Positions 1 to 8,527 of a stretch of DNA of 12,178 nucleotides are shown here, in pieces; positions within the stretch are counted from its first letter, which is position 1; each line of letters starts with the position of its first letter. Location of the stretch: positions 1-12,178 of the forward strand of contig JASHYQ010000011.1 in the NCBI GenBank assembly GCA_030042955.1, written 5' to 3'. Origin of the DNA: Thermoplasmata archaeon (GTDB lineage Archaea > Thermoplasmatota > Thermoplasmata > Lutacidiplasmatales > UBA184). The position numbers and the translations under genes were made by a program. The notes under the pieces are model-generated. The model had not been told where the DNA came from, did not search any database, and saw only the letters and a list, made by a program, of their open reading frames with translations.

Positions 1-1446
1 AAGATTCCAGCCCTCGTCCAGATGGACGAGTTCACCTACCGCATCGACCCCTCGGAGCGACCGGGGATGCGGGTCCCGGGCATCCTCTTCTCGGACGCCG
101 CGCTCCTGTCGGCGGTCGAGGGGGACCCGTCGCTCGCGCAGCTCGCGAACGTCGCGACCCTCCCCGGGGTCCAGCGCAACGCGCTCGCGATGCCGGATAT
201 CCACTTCGGCTACGGGTTCCCGGTCGGCGGGGTCGCCGCGTTCGACCTCGCGGAAGGGGTGGTCTCGCCCGGGGGGATCGGCTACGACATCAACTGCGGC
301 GTCCGCCTGGTCCGGACCTCCCTGACCGTCGAAGAGGTTCGCCCGCGCCTCTCGGAGCTCATCGAGCGGCTGTACCGGGAGGTCCCCTCCGGCGTCGGCT
401 CGCGCGGGGGTTACCCGCTGGCCCCGTCGGAGATGGACGAGGTCCTGACCGGGGGCGCGCGGTGGGCCGTGCACCGCGGGCTCGGGCGGGCCGCCGACCT
501 CGAGTTCCAGGAGGAGCAGGGATGCCTTGCGAACGCGCTCCCGGCCGAGGTCTCGGAGAACGCGCACAAGCGCGGGCTGAAGCAGCTCGGCACCCTCGGC
601 TCGGGGAACCACTTCCTCGAGGTGCAGGGCGTGGACCGGGTCCTCGACGTGCCGTTCGCGGAGGCGATGGGACTGGCGGCGAACCAGGTGGTCGTGATGC
701 TCCACACCGGCTCGCGGGGCCTCGGCCACCAGGTCGCGACCGACTTCATCGCCCGGATGGACCGGCGCCTTGCCGAGGAGGGGAAGACGCTGGTCGACCG
801 TCAGCTCTCGTGTGCCCCGATCGACTCGGACGACGGGGCCCGCTACCTCGGCGCGATGGCGGCCGGTGCGAACTTCGCGTGGGCGAACCGTCAAGCGATC
901 ACCCACGGGATCCGTCGCGCGTTCACCGCCGTCTTCGGGCGTCCCGAGGAGGAACTCGACCTCTCGGTCGTCTACGACATCGCCCACAACATGGCCAAGG
1001 TCGAGACGCACCGGGTCGACGGCGGAGCGAAGCCGTTACTGGTCCACCGTAAAGGGGCCACTCGCGCCTTCCCGGCCGGTCGGGAGGAGGTGCCGGCCGC
1101 GTACCGCCGCTTCGGCCAGCCCGTGCTGATCCCCGGCGACATGGGAACGGCCAGCTACGTGCTCGCCGGACTCCCCACCTCGATGGAGCGCTCCTTCGGC
1201 TCGTCCTGCCACGGCGCCGGCCGCCGTCTGAGCCGGCATGCCGCGGTGCGGGCGTTCCGATTCGAGGAAGTGACCCGGGACCTGCGGAACAAGGGGATCA
1301 TCGTCCGGTCGGCCTCGCGCGAGGGCGTCACCGAGGAAGCCCCGGGCGCCTACAAGGACGTGGAAGAGGTCGTCCGTGTCGCCGAGGGGGCTGGCCTCAC
1401 CCAACGGGTCGCCCGGCTTGTGCCGCTCGGCGTCGTCAAGGGGTAG
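1..1446 (+). CDS. rtcB: RtcB family RNA-splicing ligase (5' end outside window)
   Basis: RtcB joins RNA 2',3'-cyclic phosphate or 3'-phosphate ends to 5'-OH ends using GTP and Mn2+; in archaea it ligates tRNA exon halves after intron removal. Numbering from the first in-frame Met (base 22), the family motifs are all present: GGIGYDINCGVR with D89 and C92, GSGNHF with H197, HTGSRGLGHQ with H228, YDIAHN with H322, and SCHGAGR with H397, which matches the histidine guanylated in the Pyrococcus enzyme. The protein ends in GVVKG like archaeal homologues. From that Met it is 474 residues, near the usual 480. The frame stays open to base 1 (seven codons, KIPALVQ), and these residues resemble the usual RtcB N-terminus, so I infer the true start lies just left of the window. 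No intein or frameshift is seen. Its 3' end overlaps the convergent protease gene by 11 bases. Confidence 0.96.
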   Translation, partial: KIPALVQMDEFTYRIDPSERPGMRVPGILFSDAALLSAVEGDPSLAQLANVATLPGVQRNALAMPDIHFGYGFPVGGVAAFDLAEGVVSPGGIGYDINCGVRLVRTSLTVEEVRPRLSELIERLYREVPSGVGSRGGYPLAPSEMDEVLTGGARWAVHRGLGRAADLEFQEEQGCLANALPAEVSENAHKRGLKQLGTLGSGNHFLEVQGVDRVLDVPFAEAMGLAANQVVVMLHTGSRGLGHQVATDFIARMDRRLAEEGKTLVDRQLSCAPIDSDDGARYLGAMAAGANFAWANRQAITHGIRRAFTAVFGRPEEELDLSVVYDIAHNMAKVETHRVDGGAKPLLVHRKGATRAFPAGREEVPAAYRRFGQPVLIPGDMGTASYVLAGLPTSMERSFGSSCHGAGRRLSRHAAVRAFRFEEVTRDLRNKGIIVRSASREGVTEEAPGAYKDVEEVVRVAEGAGLTQRVARLVPLGVVKG

Positions 1447-4400
1447 GCGGAGGGCGGTCCCGGGCGCGCCGCGAGGAGACCGCGACCGCCAGCGCGATGC
1501 CCGCACCGACCACGGCGGCGACCCCGAGATAGAGATAGCCCGGCTCTCCCCCGGTGGCGGGAGCGGCGGTGACCACGACCGTCCAGTTCTCCTGCGCGGT
1601 CGTCCCCATCCAGTCGGTCACGGTGAGGGTGACATTGTACCGGCCGGGGGACTGATAGAAGGTCACCACGTCGGGGCCGGCCACGGCGGTACGGTTCGTC
1701 GACTCGGACCAAAGGTACCCAAAGGGGGGTCCTGCCCCGCCCGACGCCGACGCGTTGAGCGTGACCTCCAGCGGAGCCACCCCGGATTGGGGGGAAACGG
1801 TGGCCACGATGGAGATCGGCGTCGTGGAGTGGGCGACCACGCCGAAAGGCAATCGAGCGGAGTCGTTCCACGAGTTGCTGGCGGTGACGTTCACGGTATA
1901 GTCTCCCGGCAGTCCGTACACCTGGGAGACAGCCCCTCCCGTCGAGGAGTTCCCGTTCCCAAAGCTCCAGGCGAGCGAACTGGTGCCAGGACCGGACGCG
2001 CTCGCGAAGGCCGTCCACCGGAACGGCACGTTCCCGGACCCGAGGCCGCCCGGTGAGGCAGCGAGCGTCAGGGCGTCCGTGCGCGGGACGAAGCCGCCGG
2101 TCTCGACCGCCAGGAACGAGGCGTCAGCGATCGCTACGGCGATGACGTTGTGGGCCAATGGCCAGCTGACGTTCAGGGAGAAGTCTCGCGCACGGGGGGC
2201 TCCCGAGGCAGGGGCATAGACGGTCTCCGAGGTGACGCGGTCGAGAGAGCTGCTCCCCGAGCCGAGCGACCAGTTGAACAGGACCGGCGGGAGGTAGGGG
2301 CTCGAGGTGGCGGAGAAGTTGACGGTCGTGCCCGCCACGACATTGACCGCGGGTTCGATGGTCGCGGTCACGGCCGGCGTCGAGGCCCCGGCCGCCGGGA
2401 GGACGTCGATCAAGAACCCCTCGCTCGCATTCCCTTGACCCGAGTCTTCCGCATCCCCGGTGGCAAAGTAGAAGCCGGGGGCCGCATAGGTGTGCGACAC
2501 AGCGGCCCCCGTCGTCGTCGTGCCGTCCCCGAACGCCCAGAAGGTCCGGTCCGCGTCCGACTCGTATCCTCCCGTCACCACCACGGAGAAGTTCACGGTC
2601 AGCGGCGCCTCGCCGGAGGTCGCCGAGGTCGTGAAGACCCCGACCAGCGGCGGGGCGACGGTGACGTTCGTCTCGTTCGAGGCGTGAGTGCCCGAGGAGT
2701 TCGTCGCGCTCAACGAGACGGAGTAGGTGCCGGGAGCACGGAAGATCGTGCAGCCGCACGCCCCGACGTACGGGTCGCTGGACGAGAGGACCTCGGTCGG
2801 GGTGCCGGTGCCCTCGCCGCCGGAGACTCGGAAGAGGGACGGGTAGTCCGCGGGGGCGTCGCGTACCCCTGGGCTCGAGTTGGCCGTGACCCGGAAGGGA
2901 CCGGTCTGGTTGGCACAGACCGGCGCCGGAGCCCCTCCCACCGCGACCGCGACGATCGCGCTCGTGCCTCCATCCATGGGTCGGGCAGAGTCGGTGACGA
3001 TCACGTCCGCGCAGTACCCACCCGCGACGGGAAACGCGTGCGTGGTGGTGTTGGTCCCCGTGCCGTTCAGGGAGGTGCCGTCGCCAAAGCTGAACTGGTA
3101 GGAGTACGGCGCCGTACCTCCGGCGACGGTCGCGGTGAATTGGTCGGCCGCTCCTACTGCGGGGGTAAGGTCCGAGACGTTGAGGCCCACGCGGAGCGAG
3201 GACCCGCCGACCACCACCGCGGTGGGGGCCGAGGCGCTCACGTTGCCCGACGAGTCTGCGACGTACCCAACGGCGGGGAAGACCCCGTCCGCTGGGTAGA
3301 CGTGCGAGACGCTCCCGTTCGAGACCAACGCTGCGGTCCCGTCCCCGAAGTAGACCCCTTCGAGAGGGTAGGTGCCCGACCCACCCGACGGGATCAGCAC
3401 GAAGTTCACCGTCAGGGCGGCGCTCCCGTGGGTGGGCCACGCGGCGAGGCCGGCCTTCAGCGAGGAGGTCGAGCGGGGTGCTTGCGAGAGGGCGGGGACC
3501 AACTTACCGACGATCGGGGTGCCGATCCCACTCACCGGGTCCCAGCCAGGACCTGCGGTGTAAGCTCCGTTGTTCCCGGAGAGGATGTCGTGAAAGTCGG
3601 CGGAGTAGTTAGGGCCCCGCAGGATCGTGTACAGCTGGGGGTCCAGGAACCCGAGGGACCGGCCCGCGTACTGGTCCCCGATCGCGGTCACCCCGGCCCA
3701 CAGGGGAGTCGCGAGGCTGGTGCCGGCGACCCCCCCCGCCTCGCCTCCCTCAAAGATCTCGGCCGGGGTCGCGGCATCGGCGGAGACATCCGGGTCGCCT
3801 CGGAGTTCGGGGGATGCCGGAACCCCCGGCCCGGTCTGCCACCAGGGTCGCGGGAACGGCGCGAACCCACCGCCCGAGCCGCCCTGATTGTCGCAGCCTG
3901 GGCTGGTGGCCCCTGTTTCGTTGCCGGACCACGCGGACTCCCCCTTCCAGACCCCGCTCGAGTTCACTTGGAGGACCGTCCCGCCTACGCCCGTCACGAA
4001 CGGGTCGGAGGACGGATAGTTGGTCGAAACGCCGCTCGTGCCGTCCGCGGACCCGCAATCCCCCGCCGCGGAGAAGACGGTGATCCCCTCGAGCGCCGCG
4101 GCCGCGAGGACCGGCCCGAGGACCTCGTACGACCCGTCGGTCGAGGCGTTGCACGCGGAGCTGCACGGGGTCGAGAAGGCGTTGTAGACCCCGACGTCCG
4201 GCTCCCCCCAGCTCAGGGTGATGACGTCGACCCGGTCGGTAGCCACGAGCCAGTTGACCGCCTCGTACAGCCCGACGTTCGTGTCGGGTGCGAACGTCAT
4301 CGCGATCGACGCCCCCGGGGCCGCCGCATGCGACCACTCGAGGTCGAGGGCATCCTCGAGGCCCCACTCGGTCTCGGTCAGGTTGAGGTCGACCGAGGTG

Positions 4401-5335
4401 TTGACCGGATAGTCGAAGCCGACCGTGGGGGCGGGAAGGAGGAAGGTCGAGTCGAACTTCGCTAGGTCGGACGCCAGCTCGGTCTGGGGCTCGCCGCCGT
4501 CGTAGACGTCCACGATCCCGATGCTCACCCCGGTCCCGTTCGTCCCGCTGTCGATGAGGCCGGCCGCGTCGTAGGCGGTCCAGACCTGGCACGGAGAGAG
4601 CCCGGTGGAACCTCCCGAACACGAGGCGGCGGGACTGGCCACGACGGAGCCCGGCACCTGGGGGACGAACTGGGCGAGCGGGACCGGTAGGCTGACGTTC
4701 CCCAAGCCGACCGCGCCCGTCCAAGGGATGGCGCTCGGGAGCGTGGCGGGCGTCGGGTGACTGACGAAGAGGCGTCCCGTCGAGCTTCGGTACTCCTGGA
4801 ACGAGGTCCCGAAGGCGCTCCCGAGCCCCGCCACGGGGCCGGTGACCGAGAGGAGCGACCCCCCGGGCAGCACCTGCGTGGCGAGGCCGAAGCCCCCGAA
4901 ATACTGTTCCGCCCCGGTGAGCGCGGCGGGGGCCGGCCCGTAGCGGGCCGCGACTTGGGCGGGGGACAGATAGTGATGATAGAGCCCCGAGCCCACCGTG
5001 TACTCCCCGGCTGCCTCGGCCTCGAGTCCGGTGGGGTCTTGCGAAGCGAGACCGACCAGTACGCTCATCGAATTCGACGGAGGAACCGGACCAACCCAGG
5101 TGTCGCCACCGGCCTCAGGAGAGAACGCCGGTGCGACCGTGACGGGTCCCGAGCGGGACGACGGTGGCTCGACCGGGGAGGTGCGGGAGAGGGAACCCCC
5201 ACCCGCGACCCCGGGGGCCGGGAGGCCGGGAGCGACGGTCAGGGAGAGCGCAAGGACCGCGAGGAGGGCGACCACGACGGGCCCGATGGCGGCGTCGGCT
5301 CGATTCACCGAGTTAACCAGCGGGCCGCCCACCAT
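1436..5335 (-). CDS. Secreted, membrane-anchored S53 (sedolisin/kumamolisin-type) protease with PKD repeats
   Basis: This is a 1299-residue extracellular serine-carboxyl peptidase; the family typically works at acid pH and matures by autocleavage. Order of parts: N-terminal hydrophobic signal (about 16-36); activation propeptide (about 75-225) with the typical YHHYLSPAQVAARYGP stretch; S53 catalytic domain (about 245-615); about seven PKD-like domains (near 625-710, 713-800, 811-893, 896-978, 986-1077, 1084-1168, 1172-1256), the third and fifth degenerate; one C-terminal helix (about 1267-1286) followed by a basic RRARDR tail. Catalytic residues look intact: E327 and D331 in EDALDLEW, D426 in SAAGDCG, and S540 in GTSLATPLW. 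D583 and D599 (WDPVSGIGTP) fit the calcium site. Many N-x-S/T sequons suggest glycosylation. I infer it is tethered outside the membrane and degrades proteins or processes surface proteins. Start ATG chosen because it directly precedes the signal sequence and lies about 41 bases from a TATA-like box. Confidence 0.93.
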   Translation of the reverse strand: MVGGPLVNSVNRADAAIGPVVVALLAVLALSLTVAPGLPAPGVAGGGSLSRTSPVEPPSSRSGPVTVAPAFSPEAGGDTWVGPVPPSNSMSVLVGLASQDPTGLEAEAAGEYTVGSGLYHHYLSPAQVAARYGPAPAALTGAEQYFGGFGLATQVLPGGSLLSVTGPVAGLGSAFGTSFQEYRSSTGRLFVSHPTPATLPSAIPWTGAVGLGNVSLPVPLAQFVPQVPGSVVASPAASCSGGSTGLSPCQVWTAYDAAGLIDSGTNGTGVSIGIVDVYDGGEPQTELASDLAKFDSTFLLPAPTVGFDYPVNTSVDLNLTETEWGLEDALDLEWSHAAAPGASIAMTFAPDTNVGLYEAVNWLVATDRVDVITLSWGEPDVGVYNAFSTPCSSACNASTDGSYEVLGPVLAAAALEGITVFSAAGDCGSADGTSGVSTNYPSSDPFVTGVGGTVLQVNSSGVWKGESAWSGNETGATSPGCDNQGGSGGGFAPFPRPWWQTGPGVPASPELRGDPDVSADAATPAEIFEGGEAGGVAGTSLATPLWAGVTAIGDQYAGRSLGFLDPQLYTILRGPNYSADFHDILSGNNGAYTAGPGWDPVSGIGTPIVGKLVPALSQAPRSTSSLKAGLAAWPTHGSAALTVNFVLIPSGGSGTYPLEGVYFGDGTAALVSNGSVSHVYPADGVFPAVGYVADSSGNVSASAPTAVVVGGSSLRVGLNVSDLTPAVGAADQFTATVAGGTAPYSYQFSFGDGTSLNGTGTNTTTHAFPVAGGYCADVIVTDSARPMDGGTSAIVAVAVGGAPAPVCANQTGPFRVTANSSPGVRDAPADYPSLFRVSGGEGTGTPTEVLSSSDPYVGACGCTIFRAPGTYSVSLSATNSSGTHASNETNVTVAPPLVGVFTTSATSGEAPLTVNFSVVVTGGYESDADRTFWAFGDGTTTTGAAVSHTYAAPGFYFATGDAEDSGQGNASEGFLIDVLPAAGASTPAVTATIEPAVNVVAGTTVNFSATSSPYLPPVLFNWSLGSGSSSLDRVTSETVYAPASGAPRARDFSLNVSWPLAHNVIAVAIADASFLAVETGGFVPRTDALTLAASPGGLGSGNVPFRWTAFASASGPGTSSLAWSFGNGNSSTGGAVSQVYGLPGDYTVNVTASNSWNDSARLPFGVVAHSTTPISIVATVSPQSGVAPLEVTLNASASGGAGPPFGYLWSESTNRTAVAGPDVVTFYQSPGRYNVTLTVTDWMGTTAQENWTVVVTAAPATGGEPGYLYLGVAAVVGAGIALAVAVSSRRARDRPPPTP

Positions 5336-5371
5336 AAGTCTGCCCCCGGTCGCTGCGTCCCGTCTGAAACG

Positions 5372-5380
5372 GGTATAAAC
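5372..5380. promoter_or_regulatory. Shared TATA-like box between divergent protease genes
   Basis: The 74-base gap between the S53 and site-2 protease genes contains GGTATAAAC, the only A/T-rich block there. Read on the + strand its centre lies about 34 bases before the GTG of the site-2 protease, giving a predicted leader of roughly 8 bases. Read on the - strand it is GTTTATACC, close to the archaeal TATA consensus, about 41 bases before the S53 ATG, giving a leader of about 16 bases. One box may therefore serve both directions, or only the - strand. This is motif reading plus spacing; no transcript data. Confidence 0.5.
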
Positions 5381-5409
5381 ACGCCCCGACGTGAGTAGCC
5401 CGGGTTACC

Positions 5410-6750
5410 GTGAATCCGTACCTCGGCTACGAGATCGCCGCCGGGGTGGTGCTCGCCTACATCGCGGCGGTGGTCGCGCTGTACCGCGGCAACTACATCG
5501 GGCGCGACCGCGCGCTCTCCCTGCTCGGCCCCGCCCTCATGATCAAGACCCGAAGGGGGAGGGAGGCGCTCGACCGGTGGGGCCGGTTCAAGCGGTTCTG
5601 GACCGCGGTCGGCGACCTCGGGATCGTGCTCGCCGTGGTCTCGATGATCTCGATCATGGTCCTCCTCCTGTTCGACGCCTACCTGGCCCTGCATGTCGCG
5701 CCGAGCGCCGCCCCCACCGTTCAGGAGGCGATCGGGCTACCGGGGATCAACCCGTTCATCCCGATCGGCTACGGGGTGATTGCCCTCGTCATCGGGGTCG
5801 TCCTCCATGAGCTCAGCCACGGGGTCATCGCGCGGTCCCAGGGCATCGGCGTGAAAAGCCTCGGAGTCCTCTGGTGCGTCGTCCCCGTCGGCGCGTTTGT
5901 CGAGCAGGACGACGCCGACATGAACGCCGCCCCCCGCCGGAAACGCGACCGGGTCGCCGCCGCGGGCATCTTCGCCAACTTCGTGATTGCGGTCGTCTTC
6001 TTCGTCGCCCTCTCCGTCCTGGTCTCGAGCTCCGTCGCGCCGAACGCCAACGGAGTCGGAATCACCTCCGTCTCGGCCGGCTCCCCGGCCGCCAAGCTGG
6101 GCCTGGTCCCCGGCGACATCCTCCTCGAGGTCAACGGGACCGCGCTCACCTCGGTCGACCTGTTCGAGTCCACGCTCGCCAACACGACTCCCGGGGAGAA
6201 CGTCTCGCTCGCCTACTATTCCGCCGCGCTGGGCCGGACGGTCATGGTGCCCAGCGTAACGCTCGCGACGAATCCCACGGTCTCGACCCGAGGTTTCCTT
6301 GGCGTCGCCCCTGCGTTCCTCACCCCGCCCGCCCTCAAGCAGACGCTCGTCTGGCCGCTCGGCAGCTCGAACGGACCGCTGACCGGTGCGATCGACTGGC
6401 TCGTGCTTCCCCTCGCCGGTCTAGAGCCGCTCGCCGGCTCCTCGCTCCAGTTCTTCCACCTCACCGGCCCGCTGGCGGGAGTGAACCCGACCGCCTTCTG
6501 GATCACCGTGAACATCTGCTACTGGGTCGCGTGGATGAGCCTGCTGCTCGGGCTCTCCAACGCGCTCCCGCTGGTCCCGCTGGACGGTGGGCTGCTCTTC
6601 CGGGACTTCGCCGCGTCCGTGGCAGCCCGCTTCCGGAAGACGTGGTCGGAAGCCCGTCTCGAGGCGTTCGGGGGCGAGGCGGCGGTCGCCTCCTCCATTG
6701 TGGTCCTGGTGTTGCTGGTATGGCAGTTCGTCGTTCCTCGGCTCCTCTAG
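5410..6750 (+). CDS. Site-2 protease family intramembrane metalloprotease (M50) with PDZ domain
   Basis: This 446-residue membrane protein belongs to the M50 zinc proteases that cut substrate helices inside the membrane, usually as the second step of regulated intramembrane proteolysis. The zinc motif HELSH (H133, E134, H137) sits in a hydrophobic helix (about 118-140), and the second metal motif is NALPLVPLDGG with D392. A PDZ-like domain (about 213-290, GSPAAKLGLVPGDILLEVNG) lies between them, as in RseP-type and archaeal homologues. Further likely helices are near 7-25, 70-90, 184-205, 363-390 and 426-444. The start is GTG at 5410, preceded by a TATA-like box and only a short leader; no clear Shine-Dalgarno is visible. 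It is divergent from the S53 protease gene, and its last 31 bases overlap the start of priL, suggesting co-transcription. The substrate is unknown; the membrane-anchored zinc finger protein at 9240-11207 is one speculative candidate. Confidence 0.93.
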   Translation: MNPYLGYEIAAGVVLAYIAAVVALYRGNYIGRDRALSLLGPALMIKTRRGREALDRWGRFKRFWTAVGDLGIVLAVVSMISIMVLLLFDAYLALHVAPSAAPTVQEAIGLPGINPFIPIGYGVIALVIGVVLHELSHGVIARSQGIGVKSLGVLWCVVPVGAFVEQDDADMNAAPRRKRDRVAAAGIFANFVIAVVFFVALSVLVSSSVAPNANGVGITSVSAGSPAAKLGLVPGDILLEVNGTALTSVDLFESTLANTTPGENVSLAYYSAALGRTVMVPSVTLATNPTVSTRGFLGVAPAFLTPPALKQTLVWPLGSSNGPLTGAIDWLVLPLAGLEPLAGSSLQFFHLTGPLAGVNPTAFWITVNICYWVAWMSLLLGLSNALPLVPLDGGLLFRDFAASVAARFRKTWSEARLEAFGGEAAVASSIVVLVLLVWQFVVPRLL

Positions 6751-7925
6751 ACGACGCTTCCCTCTACGGGGAGTACCCGTTCCTCCCGGGGGCGGAAACG
6801 CTCCTCCAGGACCCGAGCTGGACGCTCCGCGGCCTCTTCGAGGACCGACGGTACGACCCGGCCCGCGTGCTGGGCCGCGCTCGGATCCTCGCGGCCGCCG
6901 ATGACCCGCGGGCCGTCCGCGAGGTCGCGGAGTTCGCCGACGCGAGCCCCGAGGTCCGCTACCTGTCGTTCGTCTTCGCCCGCGTCGCCCTCGCCTGCGC
7001 CCCGTCGTTCGCCGCCCTGCGGCGGTGGGCGGTCGCCGAGTCCAAGCGGAGCTCGGCGCGGCTCGAGAATCTCGCCGGAGCGGAACAGGAGGAGGAGATC
7101 CTCGCCGTCGCCGGGAAGCTCCAGGTCGGGATGTCGCCCGCTCCGGGCGGGATCGGGATCCCACTGGTCGAGTATATCCGGCTAGCAGCCCCGATCCGAG
7201 AGGCCGACTTTCGGCTGGTGCGTCAGGACCTGCGCCGTGGGGAGGTCGAGGTCCGGTCGGCCCGGGCGGCCCGCCTCCTCGAGGAGGCGTTCCGCCGGCG
7301 GCTGGCGGAGCCGGTTCCCCTGAACGAGGACGTGGTCCAGTTCGTTCGGGGACAGGAGAAGGAGCTGTTCGAGCAGCTCGCCGCACGGATGCCGCTCCCG
7401 ACCGCGCGGGCCGGGGTCCCGGGCGGCGCGCTTCTCGCCGACCGGTTCCCTCCTTGCATCCGCAAGATGCGTCGGACCCTTCAGCAGGGGGAGAACCTCT
7501 CCCACGCCGGGCGGTTCGCGCTTGCGGCCTTCCTCCACCGCGCCGGAGCGGACGCCGAGACGATCGTGGACGCCTACCGGGGGGCCCCCGACTTCGACGA
7601 GTCGATCACCCGCTACCAGGTGGAGCACATCACGCAGCACGGCGGGGGAGCCGGGTACACGCCTCCCGAATGCGAGACGCTGCGCAGTCACGGCCTCTGC
7701 GTCCGCGACGGGGACCCGACCGCGACCGAGCCCCGGGACCGCCAGCGGGACGAGCTGTGCTTTGAGGACCGGCTGCACCATCCCCTCCAGTACTACCAGA
7801 TCCGGGGGGGTTCGGTCGTCGAGCGCGCGGAGGACGAGCCCCGGCCGGGGCCGGCTAGCCGCCCGGCGGGAGCGCCCGGTACACCCGGACCGCCCGGGCC
7901 AGCGCGGTCCACTGGCCGGCGATGA
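6720..7925 (+). CDS. priL: DNA primase large subunit PriL
   Basis: PriL is the regulatory subunit of the archaeal/eukaryotic-type primase; it binds PriS and helps start and size primers for DNA replication. The predicted protein has 401 residues, within the usual range. The N-terminal half is the helical PriL domain, beginning near LYGEYPFLPGAE. The C-terminal half carries the four conserved cysteines of the 4Fe-4S cluster: C246 (FPPC), C318 (PPEC), C327 (HGLC) and C347 (DELC), followed by the family motif HHPLQYY. The ATG at 6720 is the only plausible start codon just upstream of the conserved region; it lies inside the site-2 protease gene, so the two frames overlap by 31 bases and translation may be coupled. 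The last 40 or so residues are a low-complexity Pro/Gly/Arg tail that reads through the 3' end of the convergent phosphatidyltransferase gene. No priS gene is present in this window. Confidence 0.93.
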   Translation: MAVRRSSAPLDDASLYGEYPFLPGAETLLQDPSWTLRGLFEDRRYDPARVLGRARILAAADDPRAVREVAEFADASPEVRYLSFVFARVALACAPSFAALRRWAVAESKRSSARLENLAGAEQEEEILAVAGKLQVGMSPAPGGIGIPLVEYIRLAAPIREADFRLVRQDLRRGEVEVRSARAARLLEEAFRRRLAEPVPLNEDVVQFVRGQEKELFEQLAARMPLPTARAGVPGGALLADRFPPCIRKMRRTLQQGENLSHAGRFALAAFLHRAGADAETIVDAYRGAPDFDESITRYQVEHITQHGGGAGYTPPECETLRSHGLCVRDGDPTATEPRDRQRDELCFEDRLHHPLQYYQIRGGSVVERAEDEPRPGPASRPAGAPGTPGPPGPARSTGRR

Positions 7926-8517
7926 CAAAGTAGACGAAGGCCACGTCGATCACGGTGAAACCCACCCCCGCGACGACGAAGCGGGACCACGGCTCCGTCG
8001 GGGCCCACGGCCACGGGAGGGACCAGTCGAACTCGAGGAAGGTGGCGAGGGCGAGCACGACCAGACGGTCGGCCCGGGAGAGGAGGCCGGAGTACAACCG
8101 GCCCTGTCCGACCGCCTGGGCCTGGGTCCCCATGTAGCTGGTGAGGAGCAGGCTGACGAGCGCGAGCAGGGCCAGGAGGGGGTTGGCGTAGCCGGAGACC
8201 GCGATCCCGAGGACGATGAACACGTCGGCGTACCGGTCGAAGACATGGTCGAGAAGGTCGCCCCGAGCCGAGGTGCGACCGGTGGTGCGGGCCACCTCCC
8301 CGTCGAGCACGTCGAACATTCCGGAGAAGAAAATGAGAGCCGCGACGGGGAGGAACAGCAGCGGGGTGGTCCATCGGACCAGCGCGGCCACCACGGCGGC
8401 CGCCCCCGCGAGGCCGAGGGCGAGCCAGCTCAGCTGGGCCGGGGGCCAGGCCAGGAACGGACGGGCGAGTCGCACGACGTACGGGTGGACCTTCGCCCGG
8501 TAATCCTCGAGGACCAT
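7855..8517 (-). CDS. CDP-alcohol phosphatidyltransferase family protein (probable archaeal phospholipid headgroup synthase)
   Basis: The family moves a phospho-lipid group from a CDP-lipid (CDP-archaeol in archaea) to an alcohol such as inositol phosphate or glycerol phosphate at the inner membrane face. The 220-residue protein has the complete signature D-x2-D-G-x2-A-R-x8-G-x3-D-x3-D at residues 69-94 (D69, D72, D90, D94), which binds the catalytic metals and CDP. Several hydrophobic helices surround it (about 32-46, 52-67, 100-130, 140-155, 180-205). I chose the ATG at 8517 because a GGGAGG lies just before it and it follows the upstream kinase gene by 8 bases; an in-frame ATG at 8577 would overlap that gene by 52 bases and add 20 non-hydrophobic residues. 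Archaetidylinositol phosphate synthase is a plausible assignment, but the acceptor alcohol cannot be told from sequence. The 3' end overlaps convergent priL by 71 bases. Confidence 0.92.
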   Translation of the reverse strand: MVLEDYRAKVHPYVVRLARPFLAWPPAQLSWLALGLAGAAAVVAALVRWTTPLLFLPVAALIFFSGMFDVLDGEVARTTGRTSARGDLLDHVFDRYADVFIVLGIAVSGYANPLLALLALVSLLLTSYMGTQAQAVGQGRLYSGLLSRADRLVVLALATFLEFDWSLPWPWAPTEPWSRFVVAGVGFTVIDVAFVYFVIAGQWTALARAVRVYRALPPGG

Positions 8518-8520
8518 CGG

Positions 8521-8527
8521 CCTCCCT
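8521..8527 (-). promoter_or_regulatory. Shine-Dalgarno-like site deciding the phosphatidyltransferase start
   Basis: On the - strand AGGGAGG ends three bases before the ATG at 8517 and overlaps the TAG stop of the kinase gene. The spacing is tighter than usual, but this is the clearest ribosome binding site in the window and supports the shorter start and coupled translation with the kinase. Confidence 0.6.

Noticed and set aside
462..1129. Alternative-frame open frames within rtcB
   Set aside because: Arg-rich shadow translations; the rtcB frame is complete with all metal-binding residues.
2150..4465. 771-codon open frame antisense to the S53 protease gene
   Set aside because: Composition is Arg/Gly/Pro-dominated with no recognisable domain; the opposite strand encodes intact S53 and PKD motifs throughout.
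5874..6719. Upstream extension of the priL frame through the site-2 protease gene
   Set aside because: The frame is open by chance; its translation is Arg/Pro-rich and unlike PriL, whose conserved region begins just after the ATG at 6720.
7182..7928. 248-codon open frame antisense to priL
   Set aside because: No motif; the sense strand carries PriL with all four Fe-S cysteines.
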